Source of the DNA: Cyanobacteria bacterium M_surface_10_m2_179
GTDB lineage: Bacteria > Cyanobacteriota > Cyanobacteriia > PCC-6307 > Cyanobiaceae
DNA length: 64,000 nt
Direction of reading: 5' to 3'
Assembly: GCA_016882545.1 (NCBI GenBank)
Contig: VGPW01000002.1
Coordinates: 1 to 64,000, forward strand
Below are positions 1 through 6,618 of the stretch, piece after piece. The first letter of the stretch is position 1; each line of letters opens with the position of its first letter. A program made the position numbers and the translations under genes. The notes under the pieces are model-generated. The model did no database searches. It was not told where the DNA came from and worked only from the letters and a program-made list of their open reading frames with translations.

Positions 1-2
1 TT

Positions 3-998
3 TATGTGGGTTGGTTCGGTGTGCTGATGATTCCCTGCCTGCTGGCGGCCACCATCTGCTTCATCGTTGCCTTCATTGCGGCTCCCCCCGTCGACATCGA
101 CGGCATCCGTGAGCCTGTTGCCGGTTCGTTCATCTACGGCAACAACATCATTTCCGGTGCTGTGATTCCCAGCAGCAACGCCATTGGTCTGCACTTCTAC
201 CCCATCTGGGAAGCCGCCTCTCTGGATGAGTGGCTCTACAACGGCGGCCCCTATCAGCTGGTGGTGTTCCACTTCTTGATCGGCATCTCCTGCTACATGG
301 GCCGTCAGTGGGAACTCTCCTACCGCCTGGGCATGCGCCCCTGGATCTGCGTGGCCTACAGCGCTCCGCTGTCGGCAGCCATGGCTGTGTTCCTGGTGTA
401 TCCCTTCGGTCAGGGCTCCTTTTCGGATGGCATGCCCCTGGGCATTAGCGGCACCTTCAACTTCATGTTGGTGTTCCAGGCTGAGCACAACATCCTGATG
501 CACCCCTTCCACATGCTTGGTGTGGCTGGTGTGTTTGGTGGCTCCCTGTTCTCCGCCATGCACGGTTCGCTGGTGACCTCCTCCCTGGTGCGTGAAACCA
601 CCGAAACCGAGAGCCAGAACTACGGCTACAAGTTTGGCCAAGAGGAAGAGACCTACAACATCGTGGCCGCCCACGGTTACTTCGGTCGCCTGATCTTCCA
701 ATACGCCAGCTTCAACAACAGCCGCAGCCTGCACTTCTTCCTCGGTGCCTGGCCCGTGGTTGGCATCTGGTTCACCTCCATGGGGGTGAGCACGATGGCC
801 TTCAACCTGAACGGCTTCAACTTCAACCAATCCGTTCTGGATTCCCAGGGCAAGGTGATCAACACCTGGGCCGATGTGCTCAACCGCGCCAACCTTGGTA
901 TGGAAGTGATGCACGAGCGCAACGCTCACAACTTCCCGCTCGATCTGGCCACCACCCAGTCGGTTCCCGTGGCCCTCACCGCCCCGAGCATCGGCTGA
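3..998 (+). CDS. psbA: Photosystem II D1 protein, 5'-truncated by the window edge
   Basis: D1 is the thylakoid reaction-centre subunit that carries YZ, the QB site and most ligands of the Mn4CaO5 cluster. The visible part corresponds to about residue 29 to 359 of the mature numbering. In that numbering I can place Tyr161, Asp170, Glu189, His190, His198, His215, Ser264, His272, His332, Glu333, His337, Asp342 and the processing site Ala344, so the protein looks functional. Residue 130 is Gln (codon at 306-308), typical of the D1:1 isoform rather than the high-light Glu130 form. The C-terminal extension removed by CtpA is about 15 residues. The start codon lies outside the window. Confidence 0.98.
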   Translation, partial: YVGWFGVLMIPCLLAATICFIVAFIAAPPVDIDGIREPVAGSFIYGNNIISGAVIPSSNAIGLHFYPIWEAASLDEWLYNGGPYQLVVFHFLIGISCYMGRQWELSYRLGMRPWICVAYSAPLSAAMAVFLVYPFGQGSFSDGMPLGISGTFNFMLVFQAEHNILMHPFHMLGVAGVFGGSLFSAMHGSLVTSSLVRETTETESQNYGYKFGQEEETYNIVAAHGYFGRLIFQYASFNNSRSLHFFLGAWPVVGIWFTSMGVSTMAFNLNGFNFNQSVLDSQGKVINTWADVLNRANLGMEVMHERNAHNFPLDLATTQSVPVALTAPSIG

Positions 999-1021
999 GC
1001 TTCAGCCTCTGTTCGCTCCGC

Positions 1022-1046
1022 ACCCCCGCGTCAGCGGGGGTTTTTT
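1022..1046 (+). terminator. Rho-independent terminator of psbA
   Basis: A perfect 7-bp GC stem (CCCCCGC / GCGGGGG, extended by an A-T pair) closes a 4-nt loop and is followed by six T residues, 24 bp after the psbA stop. This is the strongest intrinsic terminator seen in the window and suits a very highly expressed gene. Confidence 0.9.
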
Positions 1047-1047
1047 C

Positions 1048-1725
1048 ATGGCCATGCTCAGCCCCTCGCCTGGATCAGCGCCCCGCCTGGTGGACGGGCC
1101 ATCCGCAGCGCCGGCCACCCTGCTGCTGGCCCACGGCGCCGGTGCACCCATGGATAGCCCCTTCCTGCAGGTGATCGCCGAGGAGCTGGCCCAACGGGGA
1201 TGGCGGGTGATCCGCTTCGAATTTCCCTACATGGCCCGCCGCCGCAGCACCGGCAAGCAGCAGGCTCCCGACCGGCAGCCGCTGCTGCTCGACACCTGGC
1301 GGCAGCAGGTGCAACGCGCCACAACGGAAGGACCGGTGCTGATCGGTGGCAAGTCGATGGGCGGGCGCATGGCCAGCCTGGTTGCCGATGAGTTGTTCGC
1401 GGCCGGATCAGTGCTGGGGTGTGTGTGTCTGGGCTATCCCTTCCATCCGCCCGGCAAGCCCGATCAGCTGCGCACCGCCCACCTGGCGGCCATGGCAGCG
1501 CCCTGTTTGATCCTGCAGGGCGAGCGCGACAGCTTTGGCCGGCGCGGAGAGATTGAGATGGAGGCGCTCTCCCCAGCCATCGAGATCGTCTGGATCCCGG
1601 ATGGTGATCACAGCTTCAAACCCACCAAGCGATCCGGCCTCAGCGAAGCGGCGAATCTGGCGTTGGCGATCGATCTGTGCGATCGCTTTATGACTTCGTG
1701 TTGTCGAGATCGCTCGGACGGCTGA
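1048..1725 (+). CDS. Alpha/beta hydrolase (dienelactone-hydrolase / Tex30-like family)
   Basis: The 225-residue protein has an alpha/beta-hydrolase fold: a first strand and oxyanion turn at LLLAHGAGA (about 25-33), nucleophile Ser103 in GKSMGG, Asp161 in GERDSFG and His188 in DGDHSF, so the triad is complete. The substrate is unknown; COG3571-type hydrolases are poorly characterised. The first ATG follows the psbA terminator T-run by one base, so there is no room for a separate ribosome binding site. A start at 1054 or the GTG at 1089 is possible. It probably depends on read-through or on a promoter inside psbA. Confidence 0.8.
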   Translation: MAMLSPSPGSAPRLVDGPSAAPATLLLAHGAGAPMDSPFLQVIAEELAQRGWRVIRFEFPYMARRRSTGKQQAPDRQPLLLDTWRQQVQRATTEGPVLIGGKSMGGRMASLVADELFAAGSVLGCVCLGYPFHPPGKPDQLRTAHLAAMAAPCLILQGERDSFGRRGEIEMEALSPAIEIVWIPDGDHSFKPTKRSGLSEAANLALAIDLCDRFMTSCCRDRSDG

Positions 1726-1804
1726 GCACGAACACCACGCCGGCTGTTAGGGCCAGACCAATCGCCACCATGGCCGCGATTGCAGCGCTGTAATCGGTCT
1801 GCAT
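1688..1804 (-). CDS. Small single-span membrane protein (38 aa), unidentified
   Basis: An ATG at 1804 opens a 38-codon frame ending with TAA at 1688. The product is a short polar N-terminus (MQTDYS), one hydrophobic helix of about 22 residues (positions 7-28) and a polar tail ending DLDNTKS. Size and layout match the low-molecular-mass thylakoid subunits (Psb, Pet or Psa small proteins), but I do not recognise it as any named one. Its 3' end overlaps the end of the convergent hydrolase gene by 38 bp. A chance frame cannot be excluded, but a clean membrane helix bounded by polar ends makes it plausible. Confidence 0.5.
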   Translation of the reverse strand: MQTDYSAAIAAMVAIGLALTAGVVFVLSRPSDLDNTKS

Positions 1805-1854
1805 GGTGGCGTGAAGAAGTGTTAATGAAGCTTAGGGGAGACCAGCCTCGGGCC

Positions 1855-2520
1855 TCAGCGCGCCAGTGCTTGCGCCATGGCGATGGGTTCCAGATCGCAG
1901 CTGCTGGTGATTTCGATGATCTGGCCGATCGAGGCCGGCGTGTTCAGGGCCTCCAGGCAGCAGCGGGCCACTAGGCGCCGGGGGATCGAGGCGCTGTCCT
2001 GCTGATCGGCGCCGCTGTAGCGGATGCCTTCTTGCTCGAGCTGCTCTTCTCGTTCCGAGAGGCCCCCGGGGCGGATCACGGTCCACTCGAGGCGGCTGCG
2101 CTCGAGGGCCTGCTCCCCTAGGCGCTTCCACACCAGGATCAGCCCAAACAGATTCAGGGGGTGCAGCCAGCGGCCGGCGCAGAGCGAACTCACTAGCACC
2201 ACGCGTTGCACGCCAACCCGCTCGCAGCTGCGCACCTGCTGCTCCACCCCCCAGGCATCCACCCGCAGCGGCGTGGTGAGGTCGATCGACGGGCGCGCAC
2301 CCGTGGCAATCACCAGGGCATCCACCCCCTGCAGCGCCGCATCCAGCGCTGCGGCATCGCCCAGCCGCAGGCGGTGCTGATCACAGCCCTGCAGCTGCTC
2401 CGGCACCAGCGAGTGCTCCTGGAGCAGCAGCCGCGGTTGATCGCCAGCCTGCAGCACTTCTTCGGCCACCCGGTAGCCGGTTTTGCCCGAGGCGCCGCTG
2501 ATGGCAATGGTGCGTGGCAT
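1855..2520 (-). CDS. NAD(P)-binding SDR-family oxidoreductase (atypical SDR)
   Basis: The 221-residue protein opens with a Rossmann motif at residues 6-15 (ISGASGKTGY) and continues with a DALVIATGA strand and VVLVSS. It resembles the NAD(P)H-binding atypical SDRs common in cyanobacteria and plastids. There is no YxxxK catalytic pair of classical SDRs, so it may act as an NADPH-binding chaperone or a reductase of unknown substrate. The start at 2520 was chosen because the Rossmann strand begins within six residues. Upstream in-frame sequence is Gln/Arg-rich and looks non-coding. It is divergent from the 2584 gene with 63 bp between them. Confidence 0.8.
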   Translation of the reverse strand: MPRTIAISGASGKTGYRVAEEVLQAGDQPRLLLQEHSLVPEQLQGCDQHRLRLGDAAALDAALQGVDALVIATGARPSIDLTTPLRVDAWGVEQQVRSCERVGVQRVVLVSSLCAGRWLHPLNLFGLILVWKRLGEQALERSRLEWTVIRPGGLSEREEQLEQEGIRYSGADQQDSASIPRRLVARCCLEALNTPASIGQIIEITSSCDLEPIAMAQALAR

Positions 2521-2583
2521 CCTTCGGTGCGTGAGCTTGGGCAGCACAGTCTGGCGAGCCTGGTCCGTTGGGCGTTGTGCGCC

Positions 2584-2784
2584 ATGCCTCCACACCTTGA
2601 CGACGGCGATTGGCCGGTGGATCCAGGCCGGCCACTGGGCTTGCGGCTCCTGGCTCTGCTCGGTGCGCTGTCGTTCGTGATGCTCGGTTTGGGCAGCCTG
2701 GTGCCGCTCCTGCATCCCCAACATCCGCAGCCCAGGCCCCAGCGCGATCGCCCGGTGGCCGCCCTCTCGCCCCGGTTGGCGTGA
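2584..2784 (+). CDS. Small membrane protein coupled to the downstream glycosyltransferase
   Basis: A 66-residue frame with a polar N-terminus, one hydrophobic segment (about residues 18-43, LGLRLLALLGALSF onwards) and a Pro/Arg-rich tail. Its TGA stop overlaps the ATG of the glycosyltransferase (TGATG at 2782-2786), typical of translational coupling and the main reason to call it real. An in-frame GTG at 2527 could extend it by 19 residues. No family recognised. Confidence 0.5.
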   Translation: MPPHLDDGDWPVDPGRPLGLRLLALLGALSFVMLGLGSLVPLLHPQHPQPRPQRDRPVAALSPRLA

Positions 2785-3977
2785 TGGTGCTCGCCCTGGC
2801 CTTGATCGCTGTGGCCGCCGCCGCCGTGGTGGGGTTGCTGGTGCTCCAGCTCGGGTTGATCCGGGTGTTTTCGAGCGCCCCTCGCCTCGCCGCCCGCGAA
2901 CCTGCCGCTGCAGCGCTCCCCACCTCGCTCAGCGTGGTGATCCCGGCCTACAACGAAGCGGCCAACATCGCCGCGTGTCTCACCAGCGTGTTGGCCAACC
3001 AGCCACCCTGCAGCGATTGGCAGGTGGTGGTGGTGAACGATGGCTCCACCGATGCCACGGCCGCCCTGGCGCTGGAGGCGGCGGCGAGGAGCCCCGCTGC
3101 AGCTCGGTTTTCGCTGCTGCAGGCTGGCCCCCGGCCGTCCGGCGAGCGTTGGGTGGGTAAGAACTGGGCCTGCACCCGCGCCAGCGAGACGCTCGCCAGC
3201 GAGTGGCTGCTGTTTGTGGATGCCGATGTGCGGCTTCAACCCGATGCCGTGCAGCGGGCCCTGGCTCAGGCGATCGCTGATCAGGCCGATCTGCTCAGCC
3301 TGGCGCCCCGGCTGGGGTGCGCCTGCTTGGCGGAGTGGATGGTGCAGCCGATCATGGCCAGCCTGCTGGGCCTCGGCTTTCCGATCGAGGCGGCCAACGA
3401 TCCCGCTGATCCCACGGCCTTTGCCGCCGGCCCGTTCATGCTGTTTCGGCGCCTGAGCTACGAGCGCATCGGCGGCCATCGGGCCCTCGCCGCTGAGGTG
3501 GTGGAAGACCTGGCCCTTGCCCGCCAGATCAAGCAGAGCGGGTTGCGCCTCAGCTACCGGCTTGGCTTGGATGCCGTGGATCTGCAGATGTATCCCAACC
3601 TCGCCGCGCTCTGGGAGGGGTGGACCAAAAATTGGTTCCTGGGGCTCGACGCCGATGTGGCCAAGGCTCTGGCTGCTTCCAGCGCAGTGGTGGTGATGTT
3701 CAGCGGTCCGTGGCTGGTGGCGCCCGCCGCTGCTGTGTCGCTAGTGCTGGCTCCCGACCAGCCCGCGCTCGACGGAGCAGCGTTGCTGTTGTCGCTGATC
3801 GGTGTGGCGCAGCAGGCCCTGCTGCGCCTCTGGAGCCGCAGGGAGTTTCAGGTGCCTATGCACTGGTGGTGGCTGATGGGCTTGGGCGGGTTGCTGGTGG
3901 GGGCGATCGGACCAACCTCCACCTGGAGAAGTCTCACCGGCCGGGGCTGGACCTGGAAGGGCCGGCCCCTGGCTTGA
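2784..3977 (+). CDS. Family 2 glycosyltransferase, membrane-anchored (CruC/HpnI-like)
   Basis: The 397-residue protein has an N-terminal membrane helix (about 2-28), then a GT-A domain with VVIPAYNEA (51-59), VVVVNDGSTD (81-90), the metal-binding LLFVDADV with its DxD (about 142-149), an acceptor-side GGHRALAAEVVEDLALAR motif, and two or three C-terminal membrane segments. This layout is shared by glycosyltransferases that act on carotenoids or hopanoids at the membrane; the exact acceptor cannot be read from sequence. A longer frame opens at 2610, but its first 58 residues are low-complexity and the gene upstream ends exactly at this ATG. Confidence 0.85.
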   Translation: MVLALALIAVAAAAVVGLLVLQLGLIRVFSSAPRLAAREPAAAALPTSLSVVIPAYNEAANIAACLTSVLANQPPCSDWQVVVVNDGSTDATAALALEAAARSPAAARFSLLQAGPRPSGERWVGKNWACTRASETLASEWLLFVDADVRLQPDAVQRALAQAIADQADLLSLAPRLGCACLAEWMVQPIMASLLGLGFPIEAANDPADPTAFAAGPFMLFRRLSYERIGGHRALAAEVVEDLALARQIKQSGLRLSYRLGLDAVDLQMYPNLAALWEGWTKNWFLGLDADVAKALAASSAVVVMFSGPWLVAPAAAVSLVLAPDQPALDGAALLLSLIGVAQQALLRLWSRREFQVPMHWWWLMGLGGLLVGAIGPTSTWRSLTGRGWTWKGRPLA

Positions 3978-3997
3978 GGCGTGCCTGGCTTGAGGCG

Positions 3998-4174
3998 TTA
4001 ACGACCCAGCTGGTTGCGGACGGCCTGTTGGGTGCAGGCCTTCTCCAGGAACCAGGCCTTCAGCAGATCCTTGGCGATGGCGCGCAGCTCGGCTGGGTTG
4101 TTGAGAGCATCGAGATCGCGGTTGCAGCGTTCCACTTCGAACGCTTGCACCATGGTGAGTTGGATCGCAGCCAT
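3998..4174 (-). CDS. Small NblA-like helical protein, paralog 1 (58 aa)
   Basis: The 58-residue product is predicted all-helical, with an FEVER helix, a short NNP loop, an AELRAIAKDLLKAW helix and a Gln/Asn-rich end. It aligns along its length with the gene at 4723 (shared F-E-x-E-R, L-R-A-x-A-K-x-L-L-x-A-W and K-A-x-T-Q). The pattern loosely resembles NblA, the phycobilisome-degradation adaptor, but it is not a clear match; it may be a picocyanobacterial family of its own. It is preceded by a near-perfect NtcA-type promoter (box 4227-4240, -10 at 4200-4205), which implies nitrogen-stress induction. The start at 4174 lies 25 nt downstream of the -10. Confidence 0.75.
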   Translation of the reverse strand: MAAIQLTMVQAFEVERCNRDLDALNNPAELRAIAKDLLKAWFLEKACTQQAVRNQLGR

Positions 4175-4199
4175 CGTGGTTATGCGATGGGACGCGGCC

Positions 4200-4205
4200 A
4201 CCGTA
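4200..4205 (-). promoter_or_regulatory. -10 box (TACGGT) for the 3998-4174 gene
   Basis: On the minus strand TACGGT fits TAN3T. It lies 21 nt downstream of the NtcA palindrome at 4227-4240 and 25 nt upstream of the ATG. The preceding bases CTGCA are identical to those before the -10 at 4692. Spacing of about 21-23 nt from box to -10 is the class II NtcA-activated arrangement. Confidence 0.65.
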
Positions 4206-4211
4206 TGCAGT

Positions 4212-4223
4212 TGCAACGTTGCA
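4212..4223. promoter_or_regulatory. 12-bp perfect palindrome inside the NtcA-type promoter
   Basis: TGCAACGTTGCA is a perfect palindrome located between the NtcA box and the -10 of the 3998-4174 gene, where a -35 region or a second regulator would sit. The sister promoter at 4657-4697 lacks it. It could be an additional operator; this is inference only. Confidence 0.4.
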
Positions 4224-4226
4224 GCC

Positions 4227-4240
4227 GTAGCTGTCACTAC
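4227..4240. promoter_or_regulatory. NtcA binding site (GTAN8TAC), upstream of paralog 1
   Basis: GTAGCTGTCACTAC matches the NtcA consensus GTAN8TAC exactly. On the minus strand it is followed by 21 nt and a TAN3T hexamer, then the small gene. The same geometry recurs at 4657-4670, so chance is unlikely. Confidence 0.75.
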
Positions 4241-4393
4241 GAAGCAGCAGCGTGCGTCAGCAACTGCCGATGGAGCCGTTGCTCGGCTGGCGCCACACCC
4301 ACCTGTAACGACAGGCACAACTTCAGAAAGTCTTCTCCCACAAAGCCCCCGAAGAAGCCTCCCCAGAACGCTTCCGCCGCATAGGTTGCCGCC

Positions 4394-4630
4394 ATGGCTC
4401 GCGCAATCTTTGTGCCGAAGGATCAGCGATCGGTTCAACCCGCCAGCTTGAAGTGGCAGGACGATGGTGAACTCTCAGCCCAGGATGTGTTCAATCTCGT
4501 GTGCCGGCTGCGCGCTGTTGAATCCGGCGCCACGAGCAATGAACTGTGGCGATTGGGGCAGAAGTATCCCCGCCAGAAGCCCCCGCAATCCTCCGCGCCG
4601 CCATCCCCGCCGCCATCCCCGCCGCTGTGA
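4394..4630 (+). CDS. Hypothetical protein with Pro/Ser-rich tail (78 aa)
   Basis: The frame starts at an ATG following GCCGCC and encodes a 60-residue region that looks protein-like (amphipathic stretch SAQDVFNLVCRLRAVE at about 28-43), then a PPSPPPSPP tail created by a 12-bp tandem repeat. It lies between the two NblA-like paralogs, on the same strand as the second, and ends 26 bp before that gene's NtcA box. No family recognised. No NtcA-type -10 is correctly placed for it. Confidence 0.45.
   Translation: MARAIFVPKDQRSVQPASLKWQDDGELSAQDVFNLVCRLRAVESGATSNELWRLGQKYPRQKPPQSSAPPSPPPSPPL
4596..4627 (+). repeat. 12-bp tandem repeat, about 2.6 copies
   Basis: The unit CGCCGCCATCCC is repeated in tandem at the 3' end of the 4394-4630 frame and encodes its Pro/Ser tail. 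Confidence 0.7.
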
Positions 4631-4656
4631 GCGAATCGGGTTGATTGTGGGCATCC

Positions 4657-4670
4657 GTAGCTTCCGCTAC
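4657..4670. promoter_or_regulatory. NtcA binding site (GTAN8TAC), upstream of paralog 2
   Basis: GTAGCTTCCGCTAC matches GTAN8TAC exactly and sits within a larger 7-bp inverted repeat (CCGTAGC / GCTACGG). It is 21 nt upstream of TAGCGT at 4692-4697. This mirrors the promoter at 4200-4240. Confidence 0.75.
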
Positions 4671-4691
4671 GGGACGATTGTTGGCGCTGCA

Positions 4692-4697
4692 TAGCGT
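4692..4697 (+). promoter_or_regulatory. -10 box (TAGCGT) for the 4723-4902 gene
   Basis: TAGCGT fits TAN3T, is preceded by CTGCA as in the sister promoter, and lies 21 nt after the NtcA box and 25 nt before the ATG at 4723. The identical 25-nt leader is the reason for choosing 4723 rather than 4729 as the start. Confidence 0.65.
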
Positions 4698-4722
4698 TCA
4701 GCCACTGTGAATCGGTGGATGA

Positions 4723-4902
4723 ATGGTGATGGCTGCAGACCTTTCGATCGATCAGCGCTTTGAACTCGAACGCTTCAGCCGTGCCATCGATGCCACCGCT
4801 GATCCCGATCAGTTGCGCGCCCTGGCCAAGCAGTTGCTGCAGGCCTGGCACACTCAGAAAGCAGCCACGCAGTGGGTGCTGACGCAGCAGCAGCCTTCCT
4901 AA
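4723..4902 (+). CDS. Small NblA-like helical protein, paralog 2 (59 aa)
   Basis: The 59-residue product contains LSIDQRFELERFSRAID, an ADPDQL turn, then LRALAKQLLQAW and QKAATQWV. It is the paralog of the product of 3998-4174, and the two genes plus promoters look like an old inverted duplication. The LS-x-x-Q-x-F-x-L start and two-helix pattern recall NblA (PF04485), but identity to true NblA is uncertain. Its promoter carries an exact NtcA site, so induction under nitrogen limitation is predicted. The TAA stop overlaps the possible -10 of mntC. Confidence 0.75.
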   Translation: MVMAADLSIDQRFELERFSRAIDATADPDQLRALAKQLLQAWHTQKAATQWVLTQQQPS

Positions 4903-4905
4903 GAT
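4900..4905 (+). promoter_or_regulatory. Possible -10 box (TAAGAT) of mntCAB
   Basis: TAAGAT overlaps the stop codon of the preceding small gene and lies 22 nt before the TTG start of mntC, leaving a short leader. No clear -35 is visible, so this is a weak call. Confidence 0.35.
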
Positions 4906-4927
4906 CGAGGCTGAGCCGGCGGCCGGA

Positions 4928-5860
4928 TTGCCTATTTCGCTTCCACGCCTCTGGCCGCTCCTGCTGGGCATGTTGCTGGTGGGCTGCAGAGCGCATGCCC
5001 CCTCCGCCCCTCGTCCGTCAGGCGCTCAGCGGCCGGTGGTGCTCACCACCTTCACGGTGTTGGCCGACATGGCCCGGCAGGTGGCCGGTGATCGGTTGGA
5101 GGTGCGCTCGATCACCCGGCTGGGAGCCGAGGTGCATGGCTACGAACCCACCCCCAGCGATCTGGAGGCGGCCCAGGGCGCCAGCTTGATCGTGGCGAAC
5201 GGGCTCGGGCTCGAGCGCTGGGCGCAGCGCTTCGTGGCCAGTGCCGGTGCGGTGCCTACCGTTACCCTCAGCGCTGGCATGACACCGCTGTTGATCGAAG
5301 CGGATGCGGCCGCCGGCCAGCCCAACCCCCACGCCTGGATGTCGCCGCAGCGGGCTCAGCACTACGTGGATCGCCTGGCGCAGGCCTTCAGCCGCCTCGA
5401 TCCGGCCGGTGCCGCCACCTACAGCCGCAATGGCAGCCGCTACAAGCAGCAGCTCGCCGCCTTGGATCAGGAGCTGCGCCGCTCCCTGGCAGCCGTGCCT
5501 GCGGGCCAGCGCCTGCTGGTGAGCTGTGAGGGAGCGTTCAGTTATCTGGCCCACGACTATGGCCTCGATGAGGCATACCTCTGGCCGGTGAACGCTGAGA
5601 GTCAGATCACCCCGCGGCGCATGGCCGGGCTGATCGACACGGTGAAGCGCCGCAAGGTGCCGGTGGTGTTCTGCGAGAGCACCGTGAGTGATGAAGCGCA
5701 GCGGGAGGTGGCCCGAGCCTCGGGGGCGCGTTTCGGCGGTACGTTCTATGTGGATTCCCTCTCCGGCCCCTCCGGACCAGCGCCCTCCCTGTTGGCCCTG
5801 CTACGCCACAACGTGCATTTGATCCTCCAGGGCCTCGGGCCGGCGGACCCGCCGCGATGA
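4928..5860 (+). CDS. mntC: Manganese ABC transporter substrate-binding lipoprotein
   Basis: The 310-residue periplasmic metal-binding protein has a lipoprotein signal (LLVGC, Cys20). Metal ligands His70 (VHGYEPTPSD), His135 (NPHAWMSP), Glu201 (CEGAFSY) and Asp276 (FYVDSLS) fall at a constant -19 offset from His89, His154, Glu220 and Asp295 of Synechocystis MntC as I recall them. Cys200 and Cys249 match the MntC disulfide Cys219-Cys268. Glu rather than His at position 201 and the absence of a His-rich loop argue against a zinc (ZnuA) role. The start is TTG. It overlaps mntA by 4 bp. It supplies Mn for photosystem II. Confidence 0.9.
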   Translation: MPISLPRLWPLLLGMLLVGCRAHAPSAPRPSGAQRPVVLTTFTVLADMARQVAGDRLEVRSITRLGAEVHGYEPTPSDLEAAQGASLIVANGLGLERWAQRFVASAGAVPTVTLSAGMTPLLIEADAAAGQPNPHAWMSPQRAQHYVDRLAQAFSRLDPAGAATYSRNGSRYKQQLAALDQELRRSLAAVPAGQRLLVSCEGAFSYLAHDYGLDEAYLWPVNAESQITPRRMAGLIDTVKRRKVPVVFCESTVSDEAQREVARASGARFGGTFYVDSLSGPSGPAPSLLALLRHNVHLILQGLGPADPPR

Positions 5861-6618
5861 GCCCGGCCATGCAGCCCATCGCCACCTGCCCAGAGCCCCG
5901 CATCGCTGTGGAGCAGCTCTGCGTTGATTACAACGGCGAGGTGGCCCTCTACGACGCCAGCCTCACCCTGCCGGCCGGCTGTATCTGCGGTTTGGTGGGG
6001 ATGAACGGCGCCGGCAAATCCACGCTGTTCAAGGCGCTCACCGGCTTCGTGCGGCCCTCCCACGGGCGGATCCGCATCAACGGCCTGTCGGTGCTGGCGG
6101 CGCAGCAGCAGCAGGCGGTGGCCTACGTGCCCCAGAGCGAGGGCATTGATTGCCAGTTCCCAGTGTCGGTGTGGGATGTGGTGATGATGGGCCGCTATGG
6201 CTCGATGAACCTGCTGCGCATCCCGCGCCCTTCCGATCGGGTGGCCGTGCGCGATGCGCTGCAGCGGGTGGATCTGCTCGATCTGGCCCGGCGCCCGATC
6301 GGCGCCCTCTCCGGCGGCCAGCGCAAGCGGGCCTTCCTGGCCCGCGCCATCGCCCAGCGGGCCTCGGTGCTGTTGCTCGATGAACCCTTCAACGGCGTTG
6401 ATGTGCGCACGGAAACGCTGATGGCGCAGTTGTTTCTGCAGTTCCGCAGCGAGGGCCGCACGATCCTGATCTCCACCCACGACCTCAGCCACGTGAGCGA
6501 TTTCTGCGATCTGGTGGTGCTGATCAACCGCACCGTGCTCGCCTACGGCAACACCAGCGAGGTGTTCACCCCTGAAAACCTGGCCCGCACCTTCGGCGGC
6601 ATGGTGCCCAAGCGATGA
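5857..6618 (+). CDS. mntA: Manganese ABC transporter ATP-binding protein
   Basis: This 253-residue nucleotide-binding subunit has Walker A GMNGAGKS (48-55), Q-loop Gln92, signature LSGGQRKR (150-157), Walker B LLLDEP (171-176) and switch His207. All catalytic residues are intact. It overlaps both neighbours by 4 bp (ATGA), indicating one translationally coupled operon with the binding protein and permease. The family covers Mn, Zn and Fe(III) uptake; Mn is inferred from the linked MntC-type binding protein. Confidence 0.92.
   Translation: MSPAMQPIATCPEPRIAVEQLCVDYNGEVALYDASLTLPAGCICGLVGMNGAGKSTLFKALTGFVRPSHGRIRINGLSVLAAQQQQAVAYVPQSEGIDCQFPVSVWDVVMMGRYGSMNLLRIPRPSDRVAVRDALQRVDLLDLARRPIGALSGGQRKRAFLARAIAQRASVLLLDEPFNGVDVRTETLMAQLFLQFRSEGRTILISTHDLSHVSDFCDLVVLINRTVLAYGNTSEVFTPENLARTFGGMVPKR

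Noticed and set aside
2310-3479. Minus-strand 389-codon frame over the glycosyltransferase gene
   Set aside because: No motif, Arg/Gly-rich, overlaps the GT2 gene and the start region of the SDR gene.
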